Positions 15,656 to 23,758 of a stretch of 62,526 nucleotides of DNA are shown here, one piece after another. A model generated the notes under the pieces. That model was given only the letters and a program-made list of their open reading frames with translations. It did not search any database and had not been told where the DNA came from. Each line of letters opens with the position of its first letter. Within the stretch, counting starts at the first letter, position 1. The translations under genes and the position numbers were made by a program. Origin of the DNA: Sporosarcina koreensis (lineage in GTDB: Bacteria; Bacillota; Bacilli; Bacillales_A; Planococcaceae); contig NZ_LQYA01000017.1 in NCBI RefSeq assembly GCF_001531445.1, positions 1 to 62,526 on the forward strand, given 5' to 3'.

Positions 15656-17731
15656 TTATTCATTTAGAAGTTTCGGTAAATAAATCATCGCCTTGAATAA
15701 ATCTCCATCGACTTGAACTAAAAATTTTCCATGCTGGATATGAATAAGGCTTTCAGCAATCGACAATCCTAATCCGCTACCTTGACTTGATCTAGATTCA
15801 TCTCCCCGTGTAAAGCGTTCCATTAGCTCATCGACTGAAATATTTAATTCATAGGCTGAAATATTTTTAAATGTCACGAGTATTTCAGTCCCTACATTTT
15901 CAACATCTATATATACCCTTGATGCAGGCAGTGCGTATTTAAAAATATTCGAAAATAAGTTTTCGATGGCGCGCCATAGCAGTTTACCATCAGCCTTCAC
16001 ATACACCTTTTCTGTTGGATGAGCTAACTTGACATCTAATGCAGACGCTTCAATTTTTTCATCCATTTCTCCGATTCCTTGCGTTAGTAATGATATGATG
16101 TCAATCCGTTCTAACTGAACAGGCATACTTCCACTTGACGCTTTAGCCGCTTCGAATAAATCATCCGTTAAATGCTTGAGTCTTTTCGATTTTTGGTCTA
16201 ATACGTCTATATATTCAACAATTTTTTCAGGGTCGTTTTCTATTTTTAATAAATCGACATAGGTAATGATTGACGTTAAAGGCGTTCTGATATCATGTGA
16301 AACATTCGTAATGAGCTCTGTTTTTAAACGCTCGCTCTTAATTTCACTATCTACTGATTTATTTAACCCCTCGGTAATACGATTAATGTTCTCCGCGAGT
16401 TGGCTAAACTCCCCTTTTCCGTCCATTTCAATTCGATGCTGAAGATCACCATTTTTAATTTGCTCTACACCCTCTTTAATACGGTTAAACGACTTTACCT
16501 TTTTTAGCGCAAGCCAGGCAGCTAGACCAATCGTAATCGGAAACATAAAAAACGTTGCCGCCACAACTATTGGATAGCCAATGACAAGCAGCACAGTTTT
16601 CACGGCTAAGCTACCGCTGTCAAATACATGTTTTATCGCAAGAAATACCTTTTTAAGAATTTGATAGATGAGTGTATGCGAAAGGATTGTTTTATTTTTA
16701 ATATGCTTGACGAGCGATAAAATCAGCAGTAAGACAATGATAAAAATAGGTACCGTGAGAAGCAGGTAGATTTCACGGAACACTTCAACAATCATGACGA
16801 ACCACATCGACAGTAAACAAACAACGATCGCCACATTCAGGTCATTATAGAGTTTGTCAATGACATGAAAATGAATGTCCTTATCTTTAAACGATGTTCT
16901 TCCAATCACAATCATTAAATAAATAAAAGATACAATAAATCCTACTAAAAATGCTATGGATTCATTTAGAAACCTTTTGGCTTCTGCTTTATCTGTTTCC
17001 CATTCTTGTATTTTTTTCTGTAGAAAAGCATCCGTAAATGCGACATATATCGCATCTGTTTGTGAATTCAACTGATCAACTGTAGGCGTAAAATAATCAT
17101 AGTAGTGACTTTCCGCCACTTTATCTGGGTACATTTTTTGTTGATAATCCCCGAATAGCATATAGGCATCATAGGTTTCAAATTGCTCTTTCTTATTCAT
17201 TTCACTATTGGAAAATACATGTTCACCATCACTCGCATAATAGATGACACCTTCATAGGTTTCTAGTCTATCGACTAACTGATAAAATTCCCTGACTTGC
17301 ATTCGCATACGTTCTTCTTTTTTACGCTTGATCTTATCCGCATATTCTTCTTTGAAAATGCGCTTATTATCCGCTTCTTTCAGGTCGTAATCATATTCAT
17401 TTGAATAATAATATTCATTGTATAACTCGTCTTCAATGACTCGGCTATCTTCTTTCGTCAGTGCCATACCACTTAAAATATATTCTTCACTTTTATATGT
17501 TCCGATTATTTCTGTTAAGGTGTGAAACAAGCCGTATTTTTCCTCGGCGAACGATTGGCTTTCAAAATAACTATCCGTATTTACATCGCTAAGATGAACC
17601 CTATTGTATTCCAAGTCAACCAGTGCCTTCGCTATACCTGTTAAGCAAACGATTGCCACGAGAAACACAATCACTTTCGTAATGCGTGCATGACTAATAT
17701 TTTTCAACTTTATATCCAACTCCCCATACAA
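15656..17731 (-). CDS. Membrane sensor histidine kinase (two-component system)
   Basis: A 691-residue kinase. One transmembrane helix (~19-38) is followed by a ~215-residue extracellular sensor, then about four further helices (~255-278, ~300-345, ~382-410). A HAMP-like linker with IKNGDLQHRIE follows, then HisKA with NVSHDIRTPLTS (phospho-His), and HATPase_c with N-box ENLFSNIFKYA and G2 GSGLGLSIAESL. The usual G1 motif DxGxG is replaced by FKNISAYEL, as in some VanS-like kinases. The start at 17731 overlaps the response regulator by 38 bp; later TTG codons are possible. It acts with the regulator gene just upstream. The signal is unknown. The gene is AT-rich and lies in the rlmH-linked block. 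Confidence 0.85.
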   Translation of the reverse strand: MYGELDIKLKNISHARITKVIVFLVAIVCLTGIAKALVDLEYNRVHLSDVNTDSYFESQSFAEEKYGLFHTLTEIIGTYKSEEYILSGMALTKEDSRVIEDELYNEYYYSNEYDYDLKEADNKRIFKEEYADKIKRKKEERMRMQVREFYQLVDRLETYEGVIYYASDGEHVFSNSEMNKKEQFETYDAYMLFGDYQQKMYPDKVAESHYYDYFTPTVDQLNSQTDAIYVAFTDAFLQKKIQEWETDKAEAKRFLNESIAFLVGFIVSFIYLMIVIGRTSFKDKDIHFHVIDKLYNDLNVAIVVCLLSMWFVMIVEVFREIYLLLTVPIFIIVLLLILSLVKHIKNKTILSHTLIYQILKKVFLAIKHVFDSGSLAVKTVLLVIGYPIVVAATFFMFPITIGLAAWLALKKVKSFNRIKEGVEQIKNGDLQHRIEMDGKGEFSQLAENINRITEGLNKSVDSEIKSERLKTELITNVSHDIRTPLTSIITYVDLLKIENDPEKIVEYIDVLDQKSKRLKHLTDDLFEAAKASSGSMPVQLERIDIISLLTQGIGEMDEKIEASALDVKLAHPTEKVYVKADGKLLWRAIENLFSNIFKYALPASRVYIDVENVGTEILVTFKNISAYELNISVDELMERFTRGDESRSSQGSGLGLSIAESLIHIQHGKFLVQVDGDLFKAMIYLPKLLNE

Positions 17732-18386
17732 CTTTTAAATACCTCGGTTCTTTCGGGTTAATTTCAATTTTCTCGCGAATTTTTCGTATATGAACGGAAA
17801 CCGTGTTTTCTGGATTGACGGCTCTTTCATTCCATACCTTTTCGTAAATCTCTTCAATTGTGAATACTCTCCCGGCATTTGCTGTGAGAAGTTTTACAAT
17901 TTTATACTGCACGGGCGTCAAATGGACCTCTTCTTTATCAACCGTAACGGCTTTCCGCTCATCATCAATCATGAGCCCACCCGATTGAAATACATGACTA
18001 CTCACCTCAAGACTCCCAAATGTCGTATACCTTCGCAGCTGCGATTTCACTCTGGCCATAAGTTCTAACGGATTAAACGGCTTGGCCATATAATCATCTG
18101 CTCCGATATTTAATCCGAGTATTTTGTCATGGTCCTCCGACTTAGCAGAAAGCATAATTAACGGAATCATATTATCTTGCCGAATCTTCATCGTCGCCGT
18201 AATTCCATCCATTTTCGGCATCATAATATCCATAATAATTAGGTGAATTACGTTATCTCTAATAAGATCGATTGCCTCTATCCCATTGTAAGCTTTGAAT
18301 ACTTGATAGCCCTCATTTTCCAAATAAATACTAATCGCCCTTACAATTTCTTTATCATCATCACAAATCAAAATGTTCAACGGCAA
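17694..18386 (-). CDS. OmpR/PhoB-family response regulator
   Basis: A receiver plus winged-helix DNA-binding protein. Receiver: acidic pocket CDDD, phospho-Asp in LIIMDIMMPKMDG, Thr/Ser in LSAKSED, Lys in YMAKPF. DNA-binding: LTPVQYKIVKLL...GRVFTIEEIYEKVW...TVSVHIRKIREKIE...VWGVGYK. The likely start is TTG 18386, because GGAGGAGCGA directly precedes it. The in-frame ATG at 18398 lies inside that ribosome binding site. It partners the overlapping histidine kinase. VanR/PhoB-like in appearance, target genes unknown. Confidence 0.88.
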   Translation of the reverse strand: MPLNILICDDDKEIVRAISIYLENEGYQVFKAYNGIEAIDLIRDNVIHLIIMDIMMPKMDGITATMKIRQDNMIPLIMLSAKSEDHDKILGLNIGADDYMAKPFNPLELMARVKSQLRRYTTFGSLEVSSHVFQSGGLMIDDERKAVTVDKEEVHLTPVQYKIVKLLTANAGRVFTIEEIYEKVWNERAVNPENTVSVHIRKIREKIEINPKEPRYLKVVWGVGYKVEKY

Positions 18387-18518
18387 TCGCTCCTCCATCC
18401 CTTAGGCTCATGTGATCACCCCTATAAATTTCGTATAAGAGTATGATACTAATTAAATCTTAACAAACACACACACCAATTCTTAATAGTTTCTTAGTGT
18501 TTTTCCTAAGTATATAAA

Positions 18519-18560
18519 AACCGATTTCCTGTTTGATCAGAAAATCGGCTTTCGTTTTGT
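18519..18560 (+). terminator. Orphan plus-strand terminator-like hairpin
   Basis: CCGATTT...CTG-TTTGAT-CAG...AAATCGG (18521-18548) followed by CTTTCGTTTTGTTTT. No plus-strand gene lies upstream, because the nearest genes are the minus-strand two-component genes. It looks like the remnant 3' end of a lost gene next to the att-like site at 18592. Confidence 0.5.
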
Positions 18561-18591
18561 TTTCATACCTAATTTAACGCAAAAATACTAC

Positions 18592-18609
18592 TTACTTATG
18601 GTACGGTTC
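18592..18609 (-). other. att-like direct repeat of the rlmH 3' end
   Basis: TTACTTATGGTACGGTTC differs at one position from the rlmH 3' end at 20666-20683 (A to G). Read on the minus strand it restores the codons E-P-Y-H-K-stop, with no further rlmH similarity upstream. The two copies bracket the sigma factor/DUF4179 gene pair. Such short duplications of the rlmH end are the scar of SCC-type site-specific insertion. Confidence 0.6.
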
Positions 18610-18610
18610 T

Positions 18611-18640
18611 CCGCACTATCTCTATATGCGGTTTTTATTT
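18611..18640 (+). terminator. Second orphan plus-strand terminator-like hairpin
   Basis: CCGCA (18611-18615) pairs with TGCGG (18627-18631), followed by five T's. It lies 2 bp from the att-like site and downstream of no plus-strand gene. The remaining gap to 18780 is AT-rich, with no gene seen. Confidence 0.4.
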
Positions 18641-18780
18641 ATCCTTAATTCCACATATTACACCATATACTTCTTCAATTTTTTAACTCTCTTAATATTG
18701 TTCCATCATAACGAGAATAAATGAAGTAATTGACTTCTATTTTTTAAAAAATTTTTATTTGCGAAAACTGTCTGTTTCTT

Positions 18781-18818
18781 AACGATATATAAAGTGTAAA
18801 AGCTTTTACACAATCGTT
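18781..18818. promoter_or_regulatory. Perfect 18-bp palindrome in the sigma factor leader
   Basis: GTGTAAAAGCTTTTACAC (18794-18811) is a perfect palindrome ~20 nt before the sigma factor start. It is wrapped by AACGAT (18781-18786) and ATCGTT (18813-18818), which are complementary. It may be an operator, an mRNA hairpin just upstream of the ribosome binding site (AAAGGAG), or both. Confidence 0.5.
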
Positions 18819-18837
18819 CCAAGGAAAGGAGATTCTG

Positions 18838-19401
18838 ATGAAAATTAACGAGCAAAATTTTATAGCTCTTCTTCAAGCCGGCAAAGAAGAGGCTCTTGAT
18901 TATGTAATTGATCATTATTTACCACTTATTAAAGGGGTGGTCGTAAAAACATTAGGACCACTTAATAAAAATGATCTGTCTAAGGAATGCTGTAACGAAA
19001 TTTTATTGTCGATTTGGAAAAATGCCAAAAAGTTTACGGGTGAGCCTACGGATTTTCAAAAATGGGTTTGTGTCATCGCAAAATATAAGGCAGTCAATTA
19101 TATCCGTACCGAAATGCGAAAAAAAGAGAGCCTTTCTCTTAATTTAGACTTCATAGCAGACGAATTAACGTACCAAAAAAATATGCTACTCGAAGAGCAG
19201 CAAAATATTTACGCCATTATCTCAAAACTAAGACCAGTCGATCAAAAAATATTTATTATGAAATACTTACTAGACTTTGACACAGAGGAAATCGCACGTC
19301 AGCTTCAACTGACAAAGTCTGCTGTCTATAATCGACTTTATCACGGAAAAAAGAAGCTTAAAAATTCATTGGGAGGTTTTCAAATTGAAGAAACTATTTA
19401 A
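18838..19401 (+). CDS. RNA polymerase sigma-70 family factor (ECF type)
   Basis: A 187-residue ECF-type sigma factor. Region 2 is DYVIDHYLPLIKG... to ...FQKWVCVIAKYKAVNYIRTEMRKK, with the IAKYKAVNYIR core-binding/-10 helix. Region 4 is LRPVDQKIFIMKYLLDFDTEEIARQLQLTKSAVYNRLYHGKKKLK, an HTH that reads the -35. AAAGGAG lies 7 nt upstream. It overlaps by 17 bp the DUF4179 membrane protein, which is the usual anti-sigma position. The pair would sense an envelope or external signal. It is flanked by rlmH-end repeats, so it may have arrived as one cassette. Confidence 0.88.
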   Translation: MKINEQNFIALLQAGKEEALDYVIDHYLPLIKGVVVKTLGPLNKNDLSKECCNEILLSIWKNAKKFTGEPTDFQKWVCVIAKYKAVNYIRTEMRKKESLSLNLDFIADELTYQKNMLLEEQQNIYAIISKLRPVDQKIFIMKYLLDFDTEEIARQLQLTKSAVYNRLYHGKKKLKNSLGGFQIEETI

Positions 19402-20437
19402 TCACTTTAATGAAATTGATATAAGTGTCCATGAATTTGACAAGGTGGAGGTATCAGAGTTTGAAAAGGCACAATATAAAAAGGATTTGCGAGAACAAAT
19501 CAAGAAAAATAGCTCTCAAAAATGGACGAAAGGAATTGCAGCTGCATGCCTAGCTATTGGTATTGGTGCCACTTCATTGGTAGGACTTTCATACACAACA
19601 TTTGCACAGGAAATTCCGTTCATAAATAGTATTTTTAAGCTGTTCTCTGAAAAAGAATATGGCACAACATTAGTTGGCTATGACAGATTTGCAGAAGCTG
19701 AAAATATGACGGTTGAAAGTAATGGTACGACAATTACAATTACCGAAACATTATTAGACAGTAAAAAGCTTTTCGTTAGCTACTCAATTGATACAGAAAA
19801 AGATTTAGGGCCAATCGCTTTAATCGATGGAAGCTTCACATTAAATGGTGAGCAAAACTCCTTGTTCCATGCAGAGCATGACATTTATAAAATCGCTCAC
19901 AATAAATATGTAGGTATGACAACCGCTATTTTACCTTTATCACACTCCATTGATGAAGGTACGTTCCAATTCAATATCCGTGAATTATCTAATCCTGAAA
20001 ACGGTGATGTCGTTCAAGGCGAATGGGATTTCGAAATTTATGCAGAAGCCTCTGATACAATTGTTCAAACAGTTGAAGTTCCTAAATCAGAAAAGAACGA
20101 TCTAAACGTAGAAATCAACAAAATTACGTATACATCATACTCATCCATCGTTAATTACAAAGAAGGCATACACAATGAAATGCTAAATAATAAATATAAC
20201 GTAATTTATTCAGAATTACTGTTAAAGGATGACTTAGGAAATACGTATAAATCCAAGTTTAACGGTGGTCAAGGTACTTTAGGTGTAACTAATTATATGA
20301 TTACTTTTGGCCAGCTACATCCTGATGCAAAAACGCTAATTTTCACACCAGTATTCCACTTTAAAAATTTAGATAACATTTATGAGTCGGTTGAAACAAT
20401 GCAACTAGATGATATCATTGTAGAAATTGAGCGATAA
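19385..20437 (+). CDS. DUF4179 domain-containing membrane protein, likely anti-sigma factor
   Basis: A 350-residue protein. The N-terminal ~55 residues are cytoplasmic and charged. One transmembrane helix follows at about residues 58-78 (GIAAACLAIGIGATSLVGLSY). The rest is extracellular beta-rich sequence with the DUF4179 start (FAQEIPFINSIFKLF, then YDRFAEAENMTVESNGTTITITE). It overlaps the sigma factor gene by 17 bp. This single-helix, sigma-linked layout is that of membrane anti-sigma factors, but the cytoplasmic part lacks a HxxxCxxC zinc motif. No sequence-specific proof of anti-sigma activity exists here. Confidence 0.8.
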   Translation: MKKLFNHFNEIDISVHEFDKVEVSEFEKAQYKKDLREQIKKNSSQKWTKGIAAACLAIGIGATSLVGLSYTTFAQEIPFINSIFKLFSEKEYGTTLVGYDRFAEAENMTVESNGTTITITETLLDSKKLFVSYSIDTEKDLGPIALIDGSFTLNGEQNSLFHAEHDIYKIAHNKYVGMTTAILPLSHSIDEGTFQFNIRELSNPENGDVVQGEWDFEIYAEASDTIVQTVEVPKSEKNDLNVEINKITYTSYSSIVNYKEGIHNEMLNNKYNVIYSELLLKDDLGNTYKSKFNGGQGTLGVTNYMITFGQLHPDAKTLIFTPVFHFKNLDNIYESVETMQLDDIIVEIER

Positions 20438-20475
20438 CAAATACAAATGCTCAATAATGAAATGAGGATAAAATC

Positions 20476-20520
20476 AAACCACTCAAAGCATTATGAAAAT
20501 ACTTTGAGTGGTTTATTAAT
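20476..20520 (+). terminator. Rho-independent terminator of the sigma/DUF4179 operon
   Basis: AAACCACTCAAAG (20476-20488) pairs with CTTTGAGTGGTTT (20502-20514), a perfect 13-bp stem, then ATTAATT. Confidence 0.85.
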
Positions 20521-20665
20521 TATTCTTTATTACTTGTGCTCTTACATACAGCTTCTGCCACTAATTTCCCTTAATCTAGTAGCTCAAATACATCATTTAT
20601 TTTTCTACTAAAAGCATCATTCATATTCTCATTTGCCGTGAATAGTTACTTATAAAAAACCGTCT

Positions 20666-20683
20666 TTACTTATGATACGGTTC
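20666..20683 (-). other. rlmH 3' end as SCC-type attachment site
   Basis: The last codons of rlmH read GAACCGTATCATAAGTAA (E-P-Y-H-K-stop). This is nearly the same as the staphylococcal SCC insertion site in rlmH/orfX, which contains the core TATCATAA. Related sequences in the same orientation are at 18592 and 13299. Confidence 0.6.
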
Positions 20684-21145
20684 ATTTTTAATAATCCTAA
20701 ACCCCCGATACACTTGCTCCAACAATACCAATTTCATTAACTGATGCGGGAACGTCATTTTTGAAAACGACAGCAGTTCATCTGCCCGATTGAGTACGTC
20801 TTCATGTAAGCCAAGCGATCCCCCGATGACAAAGACGACTTTGCTTCGGCCGTACGTCATTAATGACTCCATTCCAGCCGCCAATTCCTCGCTCGTTTTC
20901 ATTTTCCCTTCAATCGCAAGTGCAATCACGTAGGCATCCTGACCAATTTTGGCGAGGATCCGATCCGCTTCTTTCTTTTTGACGATTTCCATGTCTGCGT
21001 CGCTCAATGACTCGGGTGCTTTTTCATCCGCCACTTCGACAAGATCGATTTTGGCATAGGCGCCGAGTCGTTTGGCGTATTCCTCGATGCCCATTTTCAA
21101 ATATTTTTCTTTTAGTTTGCCAACTGACACAATTGTAATATTCAC
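20666..21145 (-). CDS. rlmH: 23S rRNA (pseudouridine1915-N3)-methyltransferase RlmH
   Basis: A 159-residue SPOUT methyltransferase that modifies pseudouridine 1915 in helix 69 of 23S rRNA. N-terminus [29 protein letters not shown]-binding knot [44 protein letters not shown]-terminus EPYHK. All match the family and its usual length of 159. The start is GTG 21145, with AAAGGTGG upstream; an in-frame ATG further up (21178) would add 11 non-family residues. Its 3' end is a putative integration site. The 5' flank carries DnaA boxes. Confidence 0.96.
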   Translation of the reverse strand: MNITIVSVGKLKEKYLKMGIEEYAKRLGAYAKIDLVEVADEKAPESLSDADMEIVKKKEADRILAKIGQDAYVIALAIEGKMKTSEELAAGMESLMTYGRSKVVFVIGGSLGLHEDVLNRADELLSFSKMTFPHQLMKLVLLEQVYRGFRIIKNEPYHK

Positions 21146-21224
21146 AGGGTTGTCCACCTTTGCTGAAATGTTATACACAGAACTTATTCACATATCCACA
21201 GGAAAAACTATATATTGTGCCCGA

Positions 21225-21389
21225 TTATTCGTTCGCCACAATATACGTTGCGGGCGTGTCACAGTAGGCACACTTTGTGGATAACTTTTCGTCATCTATG
21301 ATTTTTTCCATGATCGGAAACGTTTCCTCTTTCGCGACAAAAACGTCAAGTGCATGATTGATATGAGTTTCACAGCTATATAATTTCAT
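21225..21389 (-). CDS. CxxH/CxxC protein, 54 aa
   Basis: A small protein that begins MKLYSCETHINHALDVFV and ends near CAYCDTPATYIVANE. The CxxH at the N-terminus and CxxC near the C-terminus form a likely zinc knuckle. This is the small 'CxxH/CxxC protein' family found next to rlmH in many Bacillaceae and Planococcaceae. The start at 21389 matches the family; ATGs upstream lack a better ribosome binding site. Function unknown. It lies inside the DnaA-box cluster. Confidence 0.8.
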   Translation of the reverse strand: MKLYSCETHINHALDVFVAKEETFPIMEKIIDDEKLSTKCAYCDTPATYIVANE

Positions 21390-21478
21390 TATCCACGCTT
21401 CTTTCATCATTTATTTTTTACACAATGTTATGCACAATTTCATTTTGTTATCCACATATCCATAACTTTCACAGAAAA

Positions 21479-21515
21479 ACAGGCAGTATAGCCGATGTTC
21501 TGCTATGCTGCCTGT
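21479..21515 (-). terminator. Terminator downstream of htrC
   Basis: On the minus strand ACAGGCAGCATAGC pairs with GCTATACTGCCTGT and runs into five T's. It isolates htrC from the CxxH gene and rlmH. Confidence 0.8.
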
Positions 21516-21593
21516 TGTGGATAAATAATATTACATCCTTGTAAAAAGTGTAACATTCTATTTGGTTTTTAGCCCGCTTTTATATAAAATCCA

Positions 21594-22859
21594 TTAGAAC
21601 GTATTACCATCTCTCAGTTCCATTTCAATCTCAATTGTTTTTCCTTCACGGTACACTTTCATCTTCATCGTGTCGCCGACTTTTTTGTCATTGTATAGAT
21701 GCTTGCGCAAGCCGACCATATCTTCGATTTTCTTTCCATCCATCTCTACAATGACATCATATTGTTGAACACCCGCCTTCTCAGCTGGTGTATTCCGGAA
21801 TACTTGGGTGACGATAACGCCGTTTGCAATGTCCTTCGGCAGTTTTAATACTCTTTGCTGTTCCGTTGAAGGGACATCTCGCAAATCGAGGAGGCTTACC
21901 CCCATTGTCGGTCGCTGAACCGTTCCGGTCATTTCCAAGTCCTTGATAATAGGCACTGCGATATTTATTGGAATAGCCAGGCCAATTCCTTCTACCGTCG
22001 CTTCGGAAATCTTCATCGAATTGATGCCGACCAGCTGGCCCGCCATATTAATAAGAGCGCCTCCCGAGTTTCCGGGGTTGATTGCGGCATCCGTTTGGAG
22101 AACGTCGGCTTGCCAATCGGCTGTTCCGTTTTGATCGAAATCGATTGGAATCGATCTGTCCTTTCCAGACACGATACCCATCGTGACGGATCCTGCAAAA
22201 CCGAGGCCGAGCGGATTGCCAATCGCGAGAACTGTTTCGCCCCGCTTTAGCGCGTCAGAATCGCCGAAAGAGATCACTGTTTTCACAGGTGCCGCGTCGA
22301 TTTCCACTACAGCCAAGTCTGTCCACATGTCACTGCCGACAAGCCTTCCATCTACCTTTGTCCCATCGTCGAATGTGATTTCAAGCCCTTGAGCATTTTC
22401 AACGACGTGATGATTTGTAACGATATATGCTTTGTCGCCTTCTTTTTTATAGATGACGCCAGATCCGCTGCCTGTCTCCCTTGTCGTTTCAGATGTCGAC
22501 CAGAAATCGCGTACGGTTTGCAAATTAGTAATTCCAACGACCGTATCCGTGACTTCGGAGACGACATCGGTGATGTCCGTATTGATATCAACGGAGATCC
22601 GCTCGCTCTTTAGATTCTTTTCACCGGTCGTCTCGCTTCCGACTTGCGGCGGCCCTTTCTCCTTGTTAAAAGTGGAACTCATCAGGAACCAGACGATGAG
22701 TCCTCCGAGAATTGCTCCGATAAGAGCTGGCAGAAATCCGCCCCGTCGCTTTGGCTTGGATGGTCTGTCACTATATCTAGGCGGTTCTTCACGTCGTTCC
22801 GGTTCTTGGATATCCGGCCTTTCTTCTTCATTGCGCGGACCTTGATTGAATTCGTCCAT
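21594..22859 (-). CDS. htrC: HtrA-like membrane serine protease (trypsin + PDZ)
   Basis: A 421-residue S1C protease anchored in the membrane and facing outward. A charged N-terminal tail (~40 residues, Pro/Arg/Glu-rich) precedes one transmembrane helix (~42-61). The protease domain has the triad His in VTNHHVVENA, Asp in TDLAVVEI and Ser in GNSGGALIN. A PDZ domain follows (~315-410; VFRNTPAEKAGVQQYDVIVEMDG). This is the HtrA-type gene that follows walJ in Bacillus (yyxA/htrC) and acts in envelope protein quality control. GGGAGAGGAG precedes the ATG. A terminator separates it from walJ, so it may have its own promoter. Confidence 0.93.
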   Translation of the reverse strand: MDEFNQGPRNEEERPDIQEPERREEPPRYSDRPSKPKRRGGFLPALIGAILGGLIVWFLMSSTFNKEKGPPQVGSETTGEKNLKSERISVDINTDITDVVSEVTDTVVGITNLQTVRDFWSTSETTRETGSGSGVIYKKEGDKAYIVTNHHVVENAQGLEITFDDGTKVDGRLVGSDMWTDLAVVEIDAAPVKTVISFGDSDALKRGETVLAIGNPLGLGFAGSVTMGIVSGKDRSIPIDFDQNGTADWQADVLQTDAAINPGNSGGALINMAGQLVGINSMKISEATVEGIGLAIPINIAVPIIKDLEMTGTVQRPTMGVSLLDLRDVPSTEQQRVLKLPKDIANGVIVTQVFRNTPAEKAGVQQYDVIVEMDGKKIEDMVGLRKHLYNDKKVGDTMKMKVYREGKTIEIEMELRDGNTF

Positions 22860-22918
22860 TCTCCTCTCCCTTTCTGTAGACAGTTACACTCACTTTACCC
22901 TAATCCAGTAGTTTAAAA

Positions 22919-22951
22919 TCAAAAAACCTCACCCAAAGGCAAGGCTTTTGC
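22919..22951 (-). terminator. Terminator of the wal operon
   Basis: On the minus strand GCCTTGCC-TTT-GGGTGAGG with wobble pairs, then six T's, 7 bp past the walJ stop. Confidence 0.6.
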
Positions 22952-22957
22952 AATTTA

Positions 22958-23746
22958 TTAGACAGTGACAAGCTCTGTTGGTTTGTCCGCGTCGGTGTCA
23001 TACAGATGCACGAATTCCCCCGTGCGGATCCCGCATGATTCCAATGTTTGCGATACACTCATCCTTGCGAGGTCTTTCATATTATTATCCTTGCTTAGAT
23101 GCGATAAATAAATTCTCGTCTCTTTTTGATCGACGACTTCACTCATCGCAACTGCGGCATCTTCATTGGAAACATGCCCGACGTCGCTTAAGATCCGTCG
23201 TTTTACGGACCATGGATAACGTCCCATTTGCAGCATACTTACGTCATGATTGCTTTCGAACACGAACGCATCGGAACCATGGATATGTCCTTTCATCCGG
23301 TCGCTCACATACCCCGTATCCGTGATGATTGCCAGCTTGCGGTCATTTTCATGGAAAACGTAGAACATCGGATCCGCGGAATCATGAGAAACGGCGAACG
23401 ACTGGACATCGAGCGAGCCGAATGACATATGCGTCTCCATGTCGAAATGGAAGCGCTGCTCTGTCGGAATCTCACCAACGAGGCCATTCATCGCCAGCCA
23501 TGTCTTTTCATTCGCATAAATGGGCACTTTGTATCTTCGCGCAAGCACACCAATCCCTTTTATGTGATCGCTATGCTCATGGGTGACAAAAATGCCGTCT
23601 ACATTCGTCATGGAGCGGCCGATATTTTCAAGCTGCTGTTCCATCCTTTTTGCACTAAGTCCTGCATCGACCAGAAAAGCATGCTGTTCGGACTCTATAT
23701 ATATGGAATTGCCCGTACTACCACTCGCGAGCACACTGAAACGCAT
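22958..23746 (-). CDS. walJ: Metallo-beta-lactamase-fold hydrolase WalJ (YycJ)
   Basis: A 262-residue MBL-fold nuclease/hydrolase. The metal motif is [10 protein letters not shown] (HxHxDH), with further ligands in SHDSADP, ITDTGYV and LSHLSKDNN. The N-terminus [19 protein letters not shown] is characteristic of WalJ/YycJ. It is the last gene of walRKHIJ. The family is tied to coordination of cell division with replication and acts as a 5'-exonuclease in mismatch repair in some species. Cytoplasmic; no signal peptide. Confidence 0.95.
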   Translation of the reverse strand: MRFSVLASGSTGNSIYIESEQHAFLVDAGLSAKRMEQQLENIGRSMTNVDGIFVTHEHSDHIKGIGVLARRYKVPIYANEKTWLAMNGLVGEIPTEQRFHFDMETHMSFGSLDVQSFAVSHDSADPMFYVFHENDRKLAIITDTGYVSDRMKGHIHGSDAFVFESNHDVSMLQMGRYPWSVKRRILSDVGHVSNEDAAVAMSEVVDQKETRIYLSHLSKDNNMKDLARMSVSQTLESCGIRTGEFVHLYDTDADKPTELVTV

Positions 23747-23758
23747 ATGAAAAACTCC

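Larger units (their letters stand above)
21171..21524. other. DnaA-box cluster around the CxxH/CxxC gene
   Basis: Matches to TTATNCACA: TTATACACA 21171-21179, TTATTCACA 21184-21192, TTATCCACA on the minus strand at 21276-21284 and 21516-21524, TTATGCACA 21428-21436 and TTATCCACA 21448-21456. One-mismatch sites lie at 21192-21200 and 21389-21397. Six consensus matches within 354 bp, three of them perfect TTATCCACA, equal the density at oriC itself. Confidence 0.65.

Noticed and set aside
13317..20665. Prophage or integrative element with its own integrase
   Set aside because: No integrase, serine recombinase, transposase, capsid or relaxase frame is present in this interval.
22183..22845. Plus-strand frames opposite htrC
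   Set aside because: They lie antisense to a well-supported gene and have low-complexity Ser/Arg-rich products.
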